64,000 nucleotides of DNA from the NCBI RefSeq assembly GCF_014212495.1, contig NZ_JACKZC010000002.1:434001-498000 (forward strand), read 5' to 3'. How positions within the stretch are numbered: position 1 is the stretch's first letter; the number at the start of each line of letters is the position of its first letter. The position numbers were made by a program, and so were the translations under genes. The DNA comes from Pontibacter sp. Tf4 (GTDB lineage Bacteria > Bacteroidota > Bacteroidia > Cytophagales > Hymenobacteraceae). Below the pieces are notes generated by a model. The model was given only the letters and a program-made list of their open reading frames with translations. It ran no database searches and was not told the DNA's origin. Shown here one piece after another: positions 1 to 8,863 of the stretch.

Positions 1-927
1 GTCGATCATGCGCATGATGTCGTTGCAGGCATCGATGCAGGCCGTACAGTTTATGCATTCCAGTTGCTGGGCACCGTTCCGGATATCGATACCGGTTGGG
101 CAGACCTGCACGCACTGGTTACAATCAATACAGTCGCCCTCGGTTCGCTCCTGCCCTTTTCTTAGTTTGCCACGAGGCTCGCCGCGGCTATAGTCATAGG
201 CTACCACCAGCGTTTTCTTGTCTTGCATTACGCCCTGCAGTCGGCCGTAAGGGCAAACTATCGTACAAACCTGTTCCCGGAAAGAGGCAAACACCCAGTA
301 AAATACGCCCATAAAAACGAGCAAAGTACCGAAGCCTACCAAATGATTCAGCGGCCCTTCCACTATAATTTTCTGCAGCTCCTCAATGCCAATCACATAG
401 GCAAGGAACAGATTGGAAATAAGAAAGGAGATAGCTAAGAATACAGCAGTTTTAGCGCCTTTCTTCAGAATCTTCTCCCTGTTCCAGGGCATTTTGTCAA
501 GTGCCCGCTGTTTGGTGTAGTCTCCTTCAATGGCATACTCTATTCTCCTGAAAACCATCTCCAGGAAAATAGTTTGCGGACAGATCCATCCACAGAAAAT
601 ACGCCCGTACACTACCGTAAAAAGAATTATGAATACTACCACTGCCAGGAAAGCCAGTACCAGTATAAAGAAATCCTGCGGCCAGAACAGTACGCCAAAG
701 ATCACGAACTTGCGCTCCACCACGTTAAGCATGAGCAGCGGCAGCCCGTTCACCTTTATAAAAGGTCCGGCAAAAAGCAGTGTTAACAGTAAATAGCTAA
801 CATACTTACGATAACTATAGAGTTTGCCTTTCGGCTTTTTAGGGTATACCCAAATGCGCTTACCCTGTTCATCCACAGTCGAAATGTGGTCCCGAAATTC
901 ATCGGTTGGTTTAATTTTAGTTGCCAT
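1..927 (-). CDS. ccoG: Cytochrome c oxidase accessory protein CcoG (partial, N-terminal 309 residues)
   Basis: Membrane-bound ferredoxin-like protein of the CcoG/RdxA/FixG family, needed for cbb3 oxidase assembly and copper handling. The frame is open from ATG at 925-927 to the window edge, so the C-terminus is missing. Seen in order: a hydrophilic N-terminus, several membrane segments (the family motif FCGWICPQ follows the second or third), then two ferredoxin-type clusters, CIDCNQCVQVCP and CINCTACIDAC, each CxxCxxCxxxC. It is the last cco gene in the window, 277 bp beyond ccoP, with its own upstream operator pair and the ccoP terminator between, so it is probably a separate transcription unit. 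Family assignment is firm. Confidence 0.95.
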   Translation of the reverse strand, partial: MATKIKPTDEFRDHISTVDEQGKRIWVYPKKPKGKLYSYRKYVSYLLLTLLFAGPFIKVNGLPLLMLNVVERKFVIFGVLFWPQDFFILVLAFLAVVVFIILFTVVYGRIFCGWICPQTIFLEMVFRRIEYAIEGDYTKQRALDKMPWNREKILKKGAKTAVFLAISFLISNLFLAYVIGIEELQKIIVEGPLNHLVGFGTLLVFMGVFYWVFASFREQVCTIVCPYGRLQGVMQDKKTLVVAYDYSRGEPRGKLRKGQERTEGDCIDCNQCVQVCPTGIDIRNGAQQLECINCTACIDACNDIMRMID

Positions 928-1077
928 GGCAGTTTAATTTGTGCGGATATTAATCCTGCCCCGTTTAAAATTTTGAATAACTGAATGAGTGAATATTGCG
1001 GTGTGTTTCCTTCTCAATTCTTCACACTATCCTAAAATTTACTTTTACAAAAGTCAGAAAACACCATCTGGTAAAAG

Positions 1078-1112
1078 ATGACGCTGGTCATATTAGCAGG
1101 TGATTCTGGTCA
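1078..1112 (-). promoter_or_regulatory. Tandem Crp/Fnr-type operator upstream of ccoG
   Basis: The palindrome ATGAC-GCTG-GTCAT lies at 1078-1091 and a weaker one, TGATTCTGGTCA, at 1101-1112. Their centres are 22 bp apart, about two helical turns. The same pair with identical spacing occurs before ccoNO and ccoI. Binding by the Fnr-like regulator encoded at 7999-8706 is inference. Confidence 0.6.
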
Positions 1113-1139
1113 GTATACCTCCTGGTCTGCCTGAAAAGA

Positions 1140-1175
1140 AAATAGCAGGCCCTTTACATCAGGAACCTGCTATTT
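1140..1175 (-). terminator. Rho-independent terminator of the ccoNOQP unit
   Basis: Perfect 10-bp stem AAATAGCAGG / CCTGCTATTT with a 16-base loop. On the minus strand the stem is followed by a T-rich run. It lies 30 bp beyond the ccoP stop. Confidence 0.75.
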
Positions 1176-1203
1176 CTTTATCAATCATTGCAGAAAATTC
1201 GGA

Positions 1204-2406
1204 TTACATTTTTTCACCTTGTGGCTCTTTGGCGTTGGCCGGGTTTGTGCCCTGCAGGCTCAGAATGTAGCTGGATACTTCCAGCATCTGGTCTTTGGTC
1301 AGTTTGCCTTGCCATGGAACCATGCCTTTGGCTGGTACGCCATACTTCACTGTTTTAAAGATGGCATTCACATCACCGCCGTGCAGCCAGTACTCGTCTG
1401 TCAGGTTAGGACCTACAGTACCTTGCCCTTCCTGGCCGTGGCAGGCGGCGCAGTTCGTACTGAAGATGGACTTACCAGACTCCAGTGCTGCTGCATCCGT
1501 AAGAACTTCAAAGTTGGTCGGGGCATTCGGATCATCCACGTTTTTAGCAGCGATCAGAGCAGCCTCCTGCATTTCCATCTCATATTCTTCGGTCTGTAGC
1601 GCACCGGTTTTAAACACGTGGAAGTGCAGCATATAGCCAACCGCGAAAACTATAGTTACATAGAACATGGTCTTCCACCAAGGTGGCAGGTCGTTGTCGT
1701 ATTCCTGTATGCCATCAAAATCGTGGTGGCTGTGGATCTCGTCTTTCGCCTTGCCTGTAACCAGTGTGGCGTCGCCGCGCATCAGGAAGTAAACACGTCC
1801 GGCAAAAGAGCTACGGAAGTCTTCATCGTATATGGTGTCCCCCATCATCGGAATGAACAGGCGGAACATGATCACCACTACCAGCACCATCAGCAGAATG
1901 ATTACTGCAGCAAGAATAAATGTAAAGTGCAGCATAGGTGGCAGGTCCATAAAGGCTACATCCTTCACCTCTGCGGTAGCTGCTGTTGAATCTGCTGCCT
2001 GCGCAACCGGGGCTTCAGCAACTGCAGCCGGCTTCTCGCTTTCCTCGGTAATAAAAGCGATTACGTTCTTGATATCGTCATCAGAAAGCGACGTACCGAA
2101 GGCTGGCATCGGCACTTTGTTGAACTTCTCAAACAGGGCTACCGCATCTTTATCGCCGGCCTGCACCAGTTCCTGGGAGTTTTTGATGAACTTTATGAGC
2201 CACTCTTCGCCGCGTCGCTTGTGTGCATCTTTCAGCGCAGGCCCCACTACATCGGCATCTATGCTATGGCATGCCGCGCAGTTGCCTTCAAATATCGCTT
2301 TACCTGCTACCGCATCCTGTGCCTGAACAGCCGGTGAGCCAGCCAGCAGCAGACCAGCCACTAAGACCAGGCTGCTTTTCGTAATTATTTTCTTTAGCGA
2401 AATCAT
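1204..2406 (-). CDS. ccoP: cbb3-type cytochrome c oxidase subunit III CcoP with extra N-terminal cytochrome c domain
   Basis: Electron-input subunit of the cbb3 oxidase, anchored in the inner membrane. 400 residues. A signal-like hydrophobic segment (about 11-29) is followed by a cytochrome c domain with heme motif CAACH at 43-47, an Ala-rich linker, a membrane segment (about 160-185), the CcoP signature DGIQEYDNDLPPWW, a second membrane segment, and a C-terminal cytochrome c domain with CAACH at 319-323. Proteobacterial CcoP carries both hemes at the C-terminus; here one heme domain precedes the membrane part. The ATG overlaps the ccoQ stop by 4 bp, so the two are translationally coupled. 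Confidence 0.95.
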   Translation of the reverse strand: MISLKKIITKSSLVLVAGLLLAGSPAVQAQDAVAGKAIFEGNCAACHSIDADVVGPALKDAHKRRGEEWLIKFIKNSQELVQAGDKDAVALFEKFNKVPMPAFGTSLSDDDIKNVIAFITEESEKPAAVAEAPVAQAADSTAATAEVKDVAFMDLPPMLHFTFILAAVIILLMVLVVVIMFRLFIPMMGDTIYDEDFRSSFAGRVYFLMRGDATLVTGKAKDEIHSHHDFDGIQEYDNDLPPWWKTMFYVTIVFAVGYMLHFHVFKTGALQTEEYEMEMQEAALIAAKNVDDPNAPTNFEVLTDAAALESGKSIFSTNCAACHGQEGQGTVGPNLTDEYWLHGGDVNAIFKTVKYGVPAKGMVPWQGKLTKDQMLEVSSYILSLQGTNPANAKEPQGEKM

Positions 2407-2597
2407 TGTTTTGGGACTTCAAGAGTGGTGTCTTCAGTTTCGTCTCCGCACGCGATGCTGCTCATTACCTGCACATGCTTTTTATCCATCAGGGCAACAT
2501 ATAACAGTAGCCCCAGGAAAAACACAAAGAAGATGGTAAATGAGATAAGCGGATATATTTCGATGCCGTCTATGGCTTGCAAAACATTCTTATACAT
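2403..2597 (-). CDS. ccoQ: Small membrane subunit CcoQ-like of cbb3 oxidase
   Basis: 64 residues with a single membrane segment (about 16-36) and a short charged cytoplasmic tail. Size, topology and position between ccoNO and ccoP are those of CcoQ, which stabilises the cbb3 complex. Sequence conservation in this family is low, so the call rests mainly on context. It overlaps ccoP by 4 bp. Confidence 0.8.
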   Translation of the reverse strand: MYKNVLQAIDGIEIYPLISFTIFFVFFLGLLLYVALMDKKHVQVMSSIACGDETEDTTLEVPKQ

Positions 2598-2602
2598 AAT
2601 TT

Positions 2603-2689
2603 TAGATTTTAGCTATTAGTAGTTAGATGCTAGATTTTATACAGTAAGGCTTTAAGGTCTATTGTCTAAAATCTAGCGTCTAAAATCTA
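2603..2689. repeat. AT-rich inverted repeat between ccoNO and ccoQ
   Basis: Units of the type TAGATTTTAG / CTAAAATCTA occur at 2603-2612 and again in inverted form near 2664-2689, and can fold over the 89-bp gap. The right arm supplies the TAG stop of ccoNO. It might set relative expression of ccoNO and ccoQP; this is inference. Confidence 0.45.
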
Positions 2690-4882
2690 TTCTTCAACAA
2701 CTTCTTCCTTCACTTTAATATCTGTTCCCAGGCGCTGCAGGTAAGCGATCAGAGCCACGATCTCCTTCTCAGGTTTTACTTCGATGCCTTCTTTCGCCAG
2801 GTCAGCAGTTACTTTGTTTGCCTGCTTCATCAGCTCCTCATTGGCATTAGCGATGTATTCATCTTCATAAGGAACACCCAGTTGCTTCAGCACGCGCAGT
2901 TTGTCTTCTGTTGTGCTCTGGTCAATCTCCTGCTCAAACAACCATGGGTAAGCCGGCATAATAGAGCCCGGAGACATAGAAGTTGGGTCCATCATGTGGT
3001 GGTAGTGCCATGAGTTCGGATACTTACCTCCCACTCTGTGCAGATCCGGACCGGTACGCTTGGAGCCCCACAGGAAGTTATGATCGTACACGAACTCGCC
3101 TGCTTTGGAGTACTCTCCATATCGTTCGGTTTCGGAACGGAACGGACGAACCATCTGGGTGTGGCAGTTAACGCAACCTTCTTTAATGTACAGGTCGCGG
3201 CCCTGCAGTTCCAGGGAAGTATAAGGCTTCACGCTGGCTATAGTTGGCACGTTCGATTTGATCACGAAAGCCGGGATAAATTCTACCAGACCACCAATCA
3301 GGATAGCAACAGTTGCCCAGATGGCCATTTGTGTCGGACGTTTCTCGATCCAGGAGTGCCAGTGACCTGCGTTCTTGGATACTGTAGGCACTATAACAGG
3401 TGCTTCTGTTCTCTCGTTCGCAACCAGGCTGCCAGACTTAACTGTTTTCACCAGGTTGTACACCATCAGGAACACACCGCTCAGGTATAACACACCACCA
3501 ATACCACGCAGGTAATACATCGGCACGATCTGCAGCACTGTTTCCAGGAAGTTAGAATACTGTAGTGTACCTTCAGCAGTGAACTGTTTCCACATCAGGC
3601 CTTGTGTAAAGCCTGCCCAGTACATAGGAATAGCATAGAACAGGATACCCAGTGTACCTAACCAGAAGTGCGCGTTGGCCAGCTTCTTAGAGTATAGTTG
3701 TGTTTTGTAAAGACGCGGGAATAACCAGTACAGCATGGCAAAGGTCAGGAAGCCGTTCCAGCCAAGGGCACCTACGTGTACGTGTGCTACGATCCAGTCA
3801 GTAAAGTGGGCAATAGCGTTCACGTTCTTCAGCGACAGCATCGGGCCTTCGAAGGTAGCCATACCGTAAGCAGTGATCGCCACTACCATAAATTTCAGGA
3901 TCGGCTCTTCTCTTACTTTATCCCAGGCGCCACGCAGTGTAAGCAAACCGTTGATCATACCACCCCAGCTCGGAGCGATCAGCATTACGGAGAATACCAC
4001 ACCCAGCGACTGTGCCCAGTCAGGCAATGATGTATAAAGCAAGTGGTGCGGACCAGCCCAGATATAGATGAAGATCAGCGACCAGAAGTGGATAATAGAT
4101 AATCTGTAGGAATAAACCGGACGATTAGCGGCCTTAGGCAGGAAGTAGTACATCAGGCCCAGGAACGGAGTAGTTAAGAAGAACGCAACCGCGTTGTGGC
4201 CATACCACCACTGTACCAGCGCATCCTGCACGCCTGCATAACCAGAGTAGCTCTTGAACAGGTTAACCGGCATCTCATACGAGTTCACGATGTGCAGCAC
4301 GGCTACTGTTAAGAATGTAGCAATATAGAACCAGATGGCAACATACATGTGTCGCTCGCGGCGCTTGGCCAGCGTACCAAACATGTTCCAGCCAAATACA
4401 ACCCAGATCAGGGTTATGGCAATATCGATCGGCCACTCCAGCTCAGCATACTCTTTTGAAGTAGTCATACCCAGCGGAAGCGTGATAACCGCAGCAACAA
4501 TGATCAGCTGCCAACCCCAGAAGTTGATCTTACTGAGCAGGTCTGAATACATACGGGTTTTGCAAAGACGCTGCAGCGAGTAATAAACCCCCATAAAAAT
4601 GGCGTTACCCACGAAGGCAAAAATTACAGCGTTGGTGTGCAGCGGTCTTACACGACCAAAAGTAGTGTACTGCGTTCCCATGTTCATATCAGGGTTTGCC
4701 AGCTGGAACGCGATGATCACGCCTATAAGCATACCGGCAATGCCCCAGAACACGGTGGCTATACCAAAATCCCGAACGATCTTATTGTCATAAAAGAACG
4801 TGTCGGTCATGCCCTTGTCCGTGCCCTTCGGCACAACCCGGTCGGGCGCATTTTCTAAGACTTCGGCTACATTAGTTGACAT
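2687..4882 (-). CDS. ccoNO: Fused cbb3 oxidase subunits I and II (CcoN-CcoO)
   Basis: 731 residues. Residues from about 25 to 490 form the heme-copper oxidase core CcoN with about 12 membrane segments; visible ligand motifs include RPLHTNAVIF, WYGHNAVAFF, GPHHLLYTS and the HVHVGALGW block. A further membrane anchor near 510-535 leads into a CcoO domain with heme motif CVNCH at 570-574 and the conserved TQMVRPFRSE and SIMPAYPWL blocks. Fusion of the two subunits is the usual arrangement in Bacteroidota. The complex reduces O2 to water at high affinity and pumps protons. ATG start at 4880-4882, with a tandem operator about 100 bp upstream. Confidence 0.97.
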   Translation of the reverse strand: MSTNVAEVLENAPDRVVPKGTDKGMTDTFFYDNKIVRDFGIATVFWGIAGMLIGVIIAFQLANPDMNMGTQYTTFGRVRPLHTNAVIFAFVGNAIFMGVYYSLQRLCKTRMYSDLLSKINFWGWQLIIVAAVITLPLGMTTSKEYAELEWPIDIAITLIWVVFGWNMFGTLAKRRERHMYVAIWFYIATFLTVAVLHIVNSYEMPVNLFKSYSGYAGVQDALVQWWYGHNAVAFFLTTPFLGLMYYFLPKAANRPVYSYRLSIIHFWSLIFIYIWAGPHHLLYTSLPDWAQSLGVVFSVMLIAPSWGGMINGLLTLRGAWDKVREEPILKFMVVAITAYGMATFEGPMLSLKNVNAIAHFTDWIVAHVHVGALGWNGFLTFAMLYWLFPRLYKTQLYSKKLANAHFWLGTLGILFYAIPMYWAGFTQGLMWKQFTAEGTLQYSNFLETVLQIVPMYYLRGIGGVLYLSGVFLMVYNLVKTVKSGSLVANERTEAPVIVPTVSKNAGHWHSWIEKRPTQMAIWATVAILIGGLVEFIPAFVIKSNVPTIASVKPYTSLELQGRDLYIKEGCVNCHTQMVRPFRSETERYGEYSKAGEFVYDHNFLWGSKRTGPDLHRVGGKYPNSWHYHHMMDPTSMSPGSIMPAYPWLFEQEIDQSTTEDKLRVLKQLGVPYEDEYIANANEELMKQANKVTADLAKEGIEVKPEKEIVALIAYLQRLGTDIKVKEEVVEE

Positions 4883-4975
4883 GTGCGGTGTCCTCCATTT
4901 TGTTTAAGTGTTGCTATTGTTTGTGTTTTTTCTGAATTATGGATACAAATTTCTGCATGTACAGCCCGGGAAAAG

Positions 4976-5010
4976 ATGACGTAGGTCATTCGGGCAGGTG
5001 ATACATATCA
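4976..5010 (-). promoter_or_regulatory. Tandem Crp/Fnr-type operator upstream of ccoNO
   Basis: ATGAC-GTAG-GTCAT at 4976-4989 and TGAT-ACAT-ATCA at 4999-5010, centres 22 bp apart. Both are perfect palindromes in their outer bases, making this the best of the three copies. The pair sits between ccoS and ccoNO. Confidence 0.65.
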
Positions 5011-5021
5011 GCTATGTTCCG

Positions 5022-5207
5022 CTATTTTGCTTCCTTATCGGCTGCAGGCTTAGATTTTGGTGGTGTGGTCTCGTTATCGAAAAGCATGCGCACAGCCGGC
5101 GTATAGTCGTCGTCGTACTGGCCGGAGCGAACAGCCCACAGGAAAGCTCCCAGAAAAGCAGCTGCCACGGTTACACTCACCGCGATCATTAAAAAGATGA
5201 TATACAT
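5022..5207 (-). CDS. ccoS: cbb3 oxidase maturation protein CcoS
   Basis: 61 residues: an N-terminal membrane segment (about 3-25), then the family block FLWAVRSGQYDD and a hydrophilic Lys/Ala-rich tail. CcoS is a small inner-membrane protein needed for cofactor insertion into cbb3 oxidase. It follows ccoI by 42 bp and is likely co-transcribed with it. Confidence 0.93.
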   Translation of the reverse strand: MYIIFLMIAVSVTVAAAFLGAFLWAVRSGQYDDDYTPAVRMLFDNETTPPKSKPAADKEAK

Positions 5208-5249
5208 TTTATTTAATTATTAATTAATAATTATGAATTAGTAATTAGA

Positions 5250-7658
5250 TCAGAGGCCTGCTTTTCTGGCGGCGTATTTCACGGATAGTGTCGCGAAGGT
5301 CATCACGCTCAGTGTGCTGATCGGCATCAGGATGGCAGAAACGATTGGTGTAAACAGCCCCATCACAGCCATAGTTAACCCAATCACATTGTACACCAGC
5401 GATACCGCAAAAGTCAGGAGTATCAGGGTCATAGTTGTTTTGGAGAACTTCAGGAAGGTGCTCAACCTGTCGAAAGCGCTTGCATCCAGAATGGCATCGC
5501 AGGATGGTGAGAAGTTGGTAACGCTGTTGCTCAGGGCAATACCGGCATCGCTTTGCTTCAGGGCTCCCGCGTCGTTCAGGCCATCGCCTACCATCAGTAC
5601 CTGTCGGTTTTCCTGCGTTTTCAGCTGTTGTATGTACTCCAGCTTCTGTACCGGCGACTGGTTGAAGTTGAGCTCGGCTTCCTTGCCAAGCAGTTCTCTC
5701 AGGCGTGCCTCTTCGTGGTCATTATCTCCGGACAGAACAGCTATCTTCTTATCGCTCAGGCCCTGCAATACCTGCTGCAGCCCCTGGCGGTACACGTTAT
5801 AGAAAGTATAGTAACCCAGCACCACACCATCTATGGATACATACACAGTTGTTTTAAGGGTATCTTTCTGTTTTTCGGCGGGCACGCCCAGGTAAGCTGC
5901 AGAACCCACACGTACCAGCATACCGTTTACTTCGCCTACCAGTCCTTTGCCGGTAATCTCTTTAAAATCTGCCACTTCCAAAGCGGTACCACTTATACCC
6001 TGACTGATGCGTTGGCTGAGTGGGTGTGTGGAGTGGCGCAGCACGGATAGTACGGCTTGATTTTGGGATTCTGTTAATTCTTTGCCGGTATAACTAAGCT
6101 CAGCTTCACTTGGCTCGGTCAGGGTGCCGGTTTTGTCGAATACCACTGTATCGATTTTAGCCAGGCGCTCAACTACAGCCGTATTTTTGAGATAGAACTT
6201 GTTGCGGCCGAACACGCGCATGGTGTGCCCGTGCACAAACGGCGTAGCCAGCGACAGCGCACAAGGGCAGGCAATGATCAACACGGATGTGAAGGCTTTC
6301 ATGGCCATGTCCATATCGCGGGGTACCCAGTAAATAAGCGCGCCGGCTGCTACCAACATGGTAACTATAATAAACCACTTGCCAGCTATGTTAGAATAAG
6401 TGTGCAGGTTGTGCTCTTCGTTCTTGTTAAAGACTGTATCGTTCCATAGTTGTGTCAGGTAGCCTTGCGAAACTTCCTTCACCACTTCCATTTCGATGCT
6501 CTCTCCTACCTGTCGGCCACCGGCATAGATCACTTCCCCTACTACCTTCTCAACAGGCTCCGACTCCCCACTCACGAAACTATAGTCTATCATGGCGCGG
6601 CCGTGCAGCAGTATGGCATCAGCAGGGATAAGCTCCTGGTTACGAATACGGATACGGTCTCCTACTTTAAGGTTTCGTACAGCTGTAGACGACTCTTCGC
6701 CATCCTCTTTCAGCACCGTAATAGATACCGGGAAATAAGATGTATAGTCACGGTCGAAAGACAGACTATCGAAAGTGCGCTGCTGAAAGTATTTACCGAT
6801 CAGCATGAAAAACACCAAGCCTGTAAACGAGTCGAGGTAACCGGGACCACGCCCTGTGACGATGTCGAAGATGGATGTAAAGAACAGTGCCAGCAAGCCG
6901 GTTGAAATAGGCAGGTCGATGTTGACCATGCGCTGTTTGATACCTTCCCAGGCTGACGTGAAAAAGCCACGCGCACTATAGAAAAATACAGGTATGGAAA
7001 GCAGAATGCTCAGGTAGCCAAAGAAGGAGCCAAACGTGCGCTGCAGACCTTGTGTAAAGTCCACATAGTCTGGGAAGGCCAGCAGCATAACATTACCAAA
7101 AGCAAAACCAGCTATCCCTAATTTATAGATGATCGTCCGGCTGGGCTTGCTGGTTTTCTTGCCATCGGTGTTAGCCAGCGTAATTTCAGGCTCATAGCCA
7201 ATGCGTGCCAGCAGGGTTACAACATCGCGCAGCGTGGTTTTCTGGTGAAAATAGGTCAGGGAGACTTCCTTGCGCAGGAAGTTTACAGTAGTTTCCGAAA
7301 TACCCGGGTTCAGCTTAAACAGGTTTTCCAGCAGCCAGATACAGGAGCTGCAGTGCATCTGCGGAATGTAAAAGGTGATCTTGCAGATATTGTCGCTTTT
7401 GAAGCTGATCAGCTGTGCTTCTACACCGGCATCGTCGAGATAGGCAAAGCGTGCTTCGGAAACAGGCTTTTTACCGGTTATGCCCGGGGTCTCTTCTAAG
7501 TTATAGTAATTACAGAGGTTATTTTCTTCCAGGAGTTCGTAAACAGTTTTGCACCCGGTGCAGCAAAAAGCCTTGTCGTGTGCAACTATAAGCTCATCCT
7601 CGCAGGAATCCCCGCAATGGTAGCATGCCTGAACATTGGTTTGGAGTGCGGCTTCCAT
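5250..7658 (-). CDS. ccoI: Copper-translocating P-type ATPase CcoI/FixI
   Basis: Copper exporter that supplies copper for cbb3 oxidase assembly. An N-terminal Cys-rich segment (CYHCGDSC, then CCTGCKTVY) precedes an HMA-like domain with CSSCIW. Eight membrane segments are expected; the CPC ion-binding motif (IACPCALS), the phosphorylation site DKTGT, and the GDGLNDAGAL hinge motif are all present. The Cys-rich start is typical of the CcoI branch. The frame is open 18 codons further upstream to 7712, but ATG at 7656-7658, just after an A-rich stretch, fits better; the longer start would run close to the operator at 7716-7750. Confidence 0.95.
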   Translation of the reverse strand: MEAALQTNVQACYHCGDSCEDELIVAHDKAFCCTGCKTVYELLEENNLCNYYNLEETPGITGKKPVSEARFAYLDDAGVEAQLISFKSDNICKITFYIPQMHCSSCIWLLENLFKLNPGISETTVNFLRKEVSLTYFHQKTTLRDVVTLLARIGYEPEITLANTDGKKTSKPSRTIIYKLGIAGFAFGNVMLLAFPDYVDFTQGLQRTFGSFFGYLSILLSIPVFFYSARGFFTSAWEGIKQRMVNIDLPISTGLLALFFTSIFDIVTGRGPGYLDSFTGLVFFMLIGKYFQQRTFDSLSFDRDYTSYFPVSITVLKEDGEESSTAVRNLKVGDRIRIRNQELIPADAILLHGRAMIDYSFVSGESEPVEKVVGEVIYAGGRQVGESIEMEVVKEVSQGYLTQLWNDTVFNKNEEHNLHTYSNIAGKWFIIVTMLVAAGALIYWVPRDMDMAMKAFTSVLIIACPCALSLATPFVHGHTMRVFGRNKFYLKNTAVVERLAKIDTVVFDKTGTLTEPSEAELSYTGKELTESQNQAVLSVLRHSTHPLSQRISQGISGTALEVADFKEITGKGLVGEVNGMLVRVGSAAYLGVPAEKQKDTLKTTVYVSIDGVVLGYYTFYNVYRQGLQQVLQGLSDKKIAVLSGDNDHEEARLRELLGKEAELNFNQSPVQKLEYIQQLKTQENRQVLMVGDGLNDAGALKQSDAGIALSNSVTNFSPSCDAILDASAFDRLSTFLKFSKTTMTLILLTFAVSLVYNVIGLTMAVMGLFTPIVSAILMPISTLSVMTFATLSVKYAARKAGL

Positions 7659-7715
7659 CTCAATTTTCTTTTTTATGGTTTGATGCAAAGGTAGATTGCC
7701 GCCAGACCGCAAAGG

Positions 7716-7750
7716 ATGACAAGTGTCAGTTTTGGAGCTGATACTTGTCA
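7716..7750 (-). promoter_or_regulatory. Tandem Crp/Fnr-type operator upstream of ccoI
   Basis: ATGAC-AAGT-GTCAG at 7716-7729 and TGATACTTGTCA at 7739-7750, centres 22 bp apart as before ccoG and ccoNO. The nearer palindrome is centred about 64 bp upstream of the chosen ccoI ATG. Confidence 0.6.
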
Positions 7751-7918
7751 GTGCTTATAGTTGCTGAAATAGCCGACATTTGTATCGTTACAACAGCCGG
7801 AAGAGAGCTAAAACTTAGCTAAGGAAAGAAAGAGGCCGACGTAACAACCGCCGATCCTATAGTTGGATGGCCCCGGAAAAGAAGGTGTTTTAGTTTTTAG
7901 TTTAGTATAAGTGTTAGG

Positions 7919-7980
7919 TAGTATGGTTCGCCATACTATAACAGAAAAGGCAGGCTTTTATGAGCCTGCCTTTTGTTTTT
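7919..7980. terminator. Two hairpins after the Fnr-like gene; the second is a strong terminator
   Basis: TAGTATGG-TTCG-CCATACTA (7919-7938) is an 8-bp stem with a UUCG tetraloop. AAAAGGCAGGCT / AGCCTGCCTTTT (7945-7974) is followed on the plus strand by a T-run. The second can terminate the minus-strand regulator gene and would also stop any plus-strand RNA. The 170 bp between the ccoI operator and these hairpins hold no gene I can support. Confidence 0.7.
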
Positions 7981-7998
7981 GCTATAGTTTATGCCAGC

Positions 7999-8706
7999 CT
8001 AATCGTACAGGTGACAGATCTTGAACAGTTTATCTGGGTCAAGGATAGTGATGCTGCTGCCTTTTGTAGTGATGATCTGCTCATCTTTGAATTCTGAAAG
8101 CAGGCGTATAGTTGTTTCTTTGGCTGTACCAACTATAGATGCCAGGTCCTCGCGCGAAATAGAGATTGTGAACTTGTCCTCACCGTCCTGTAAATGATAG
8201 GTTTTCTGTAAAAGTAACAGTGCTTCAGCCAGGCGCTCACGTACCGGTTTGTAGGCCATCTGCACCACCCGTTCTTCTGCCTCACCCAGCGCTCTCGAAA
8301 ACAGCTTCATCAATCCGTTCGAGAAATCATTGTTTGTGGCGATCAGTTCCAGGAACTGGGTTTTCGGAATAAAGCATACTACAGCATCATCCAACGCCAC
8401 AGCCGAAGCAGAGTAATTGGTGTCGGCCAGCAGTGCTCTATAGCCCACCACATCGCCAGGTTTAGCCAGACGCACGATCTGTTCCTTACCGTCGCTGCCC
8501 ATTTTGGCAACCTTTACTTTGCCGGTACTAATGCAGTGCAGCCCCGACGGACGGGTTCCTTCATGAAAGATAACCTGGCCTTTTTTAAACGTGAAGCAGG
8601 ATTTGGTAGCACTTACGTCTTCGAGCTCATGCCCTTTGCACGTACCAAGCAGGGAAAACTTCCGGGTAGGACAGTTTTGACAATCTGGCGCTGAAAATTT
8701 CATCAT
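7999..8706 (-). CDS. Crp/Fnr-family transcriptional regulator
   Basis: 235 residues from ATG at 8704-8706 (ATG-ATG; the frame is open upstream but without a protein-like N-terminus). An N-terminal cluster of cysteines (CxxC, then Cys 11 and 25 residues later) precedes a cyclic-nucleotide-binding-type beta-roll (FHEGTRPSGLHCI, then the PGDVVGYRALL block) and a C-terminal winged helix whose recognition region is SREDLASIVGTAKETTIR. The Cys cluster suggests an Fe-S or redox sensor like FNR, but the spacing differs from E. coli FNR. Its position beside ccoI and the Crp-like palindromes before three cco promoters suggest it controls the oxidase genes; this is inference. Confidence 0.9.
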   Translation of the reverse strand: MMKFSAPDCQNCPTRKFSLLGTCKGHELEDVSATKSCFTFKKGQVIFHEGTRPSGLHCISTGKVKVAKMGSDGKEQIVRLAKPGDVVGYRALLADTNYSASAVALDDAVVCFIPKTQFLELIATNNDFSNGLMKLFSRALGEAEERVVQMAYKPVRERLAEALLLLQKTYHLQDGEDKFTISISREDLASIVGTAKETTIRLLSEFKDEQIITTKGSSITILDPDKLFKICHLYD

Positions 8707-8863
8707 ACTAATCTGAATCGTGCTGTAAATGTAAACATTCGCACTATAATTCAATGACAGCAACACGCTTTATTTCAGAAACATTCCGAAACGCTGTGAT
8801 TTGTATGCTTTATGTTTCAGGTATTTACGGCTAAAAAGTATGTAACAGGCTGAACAACTAAGC

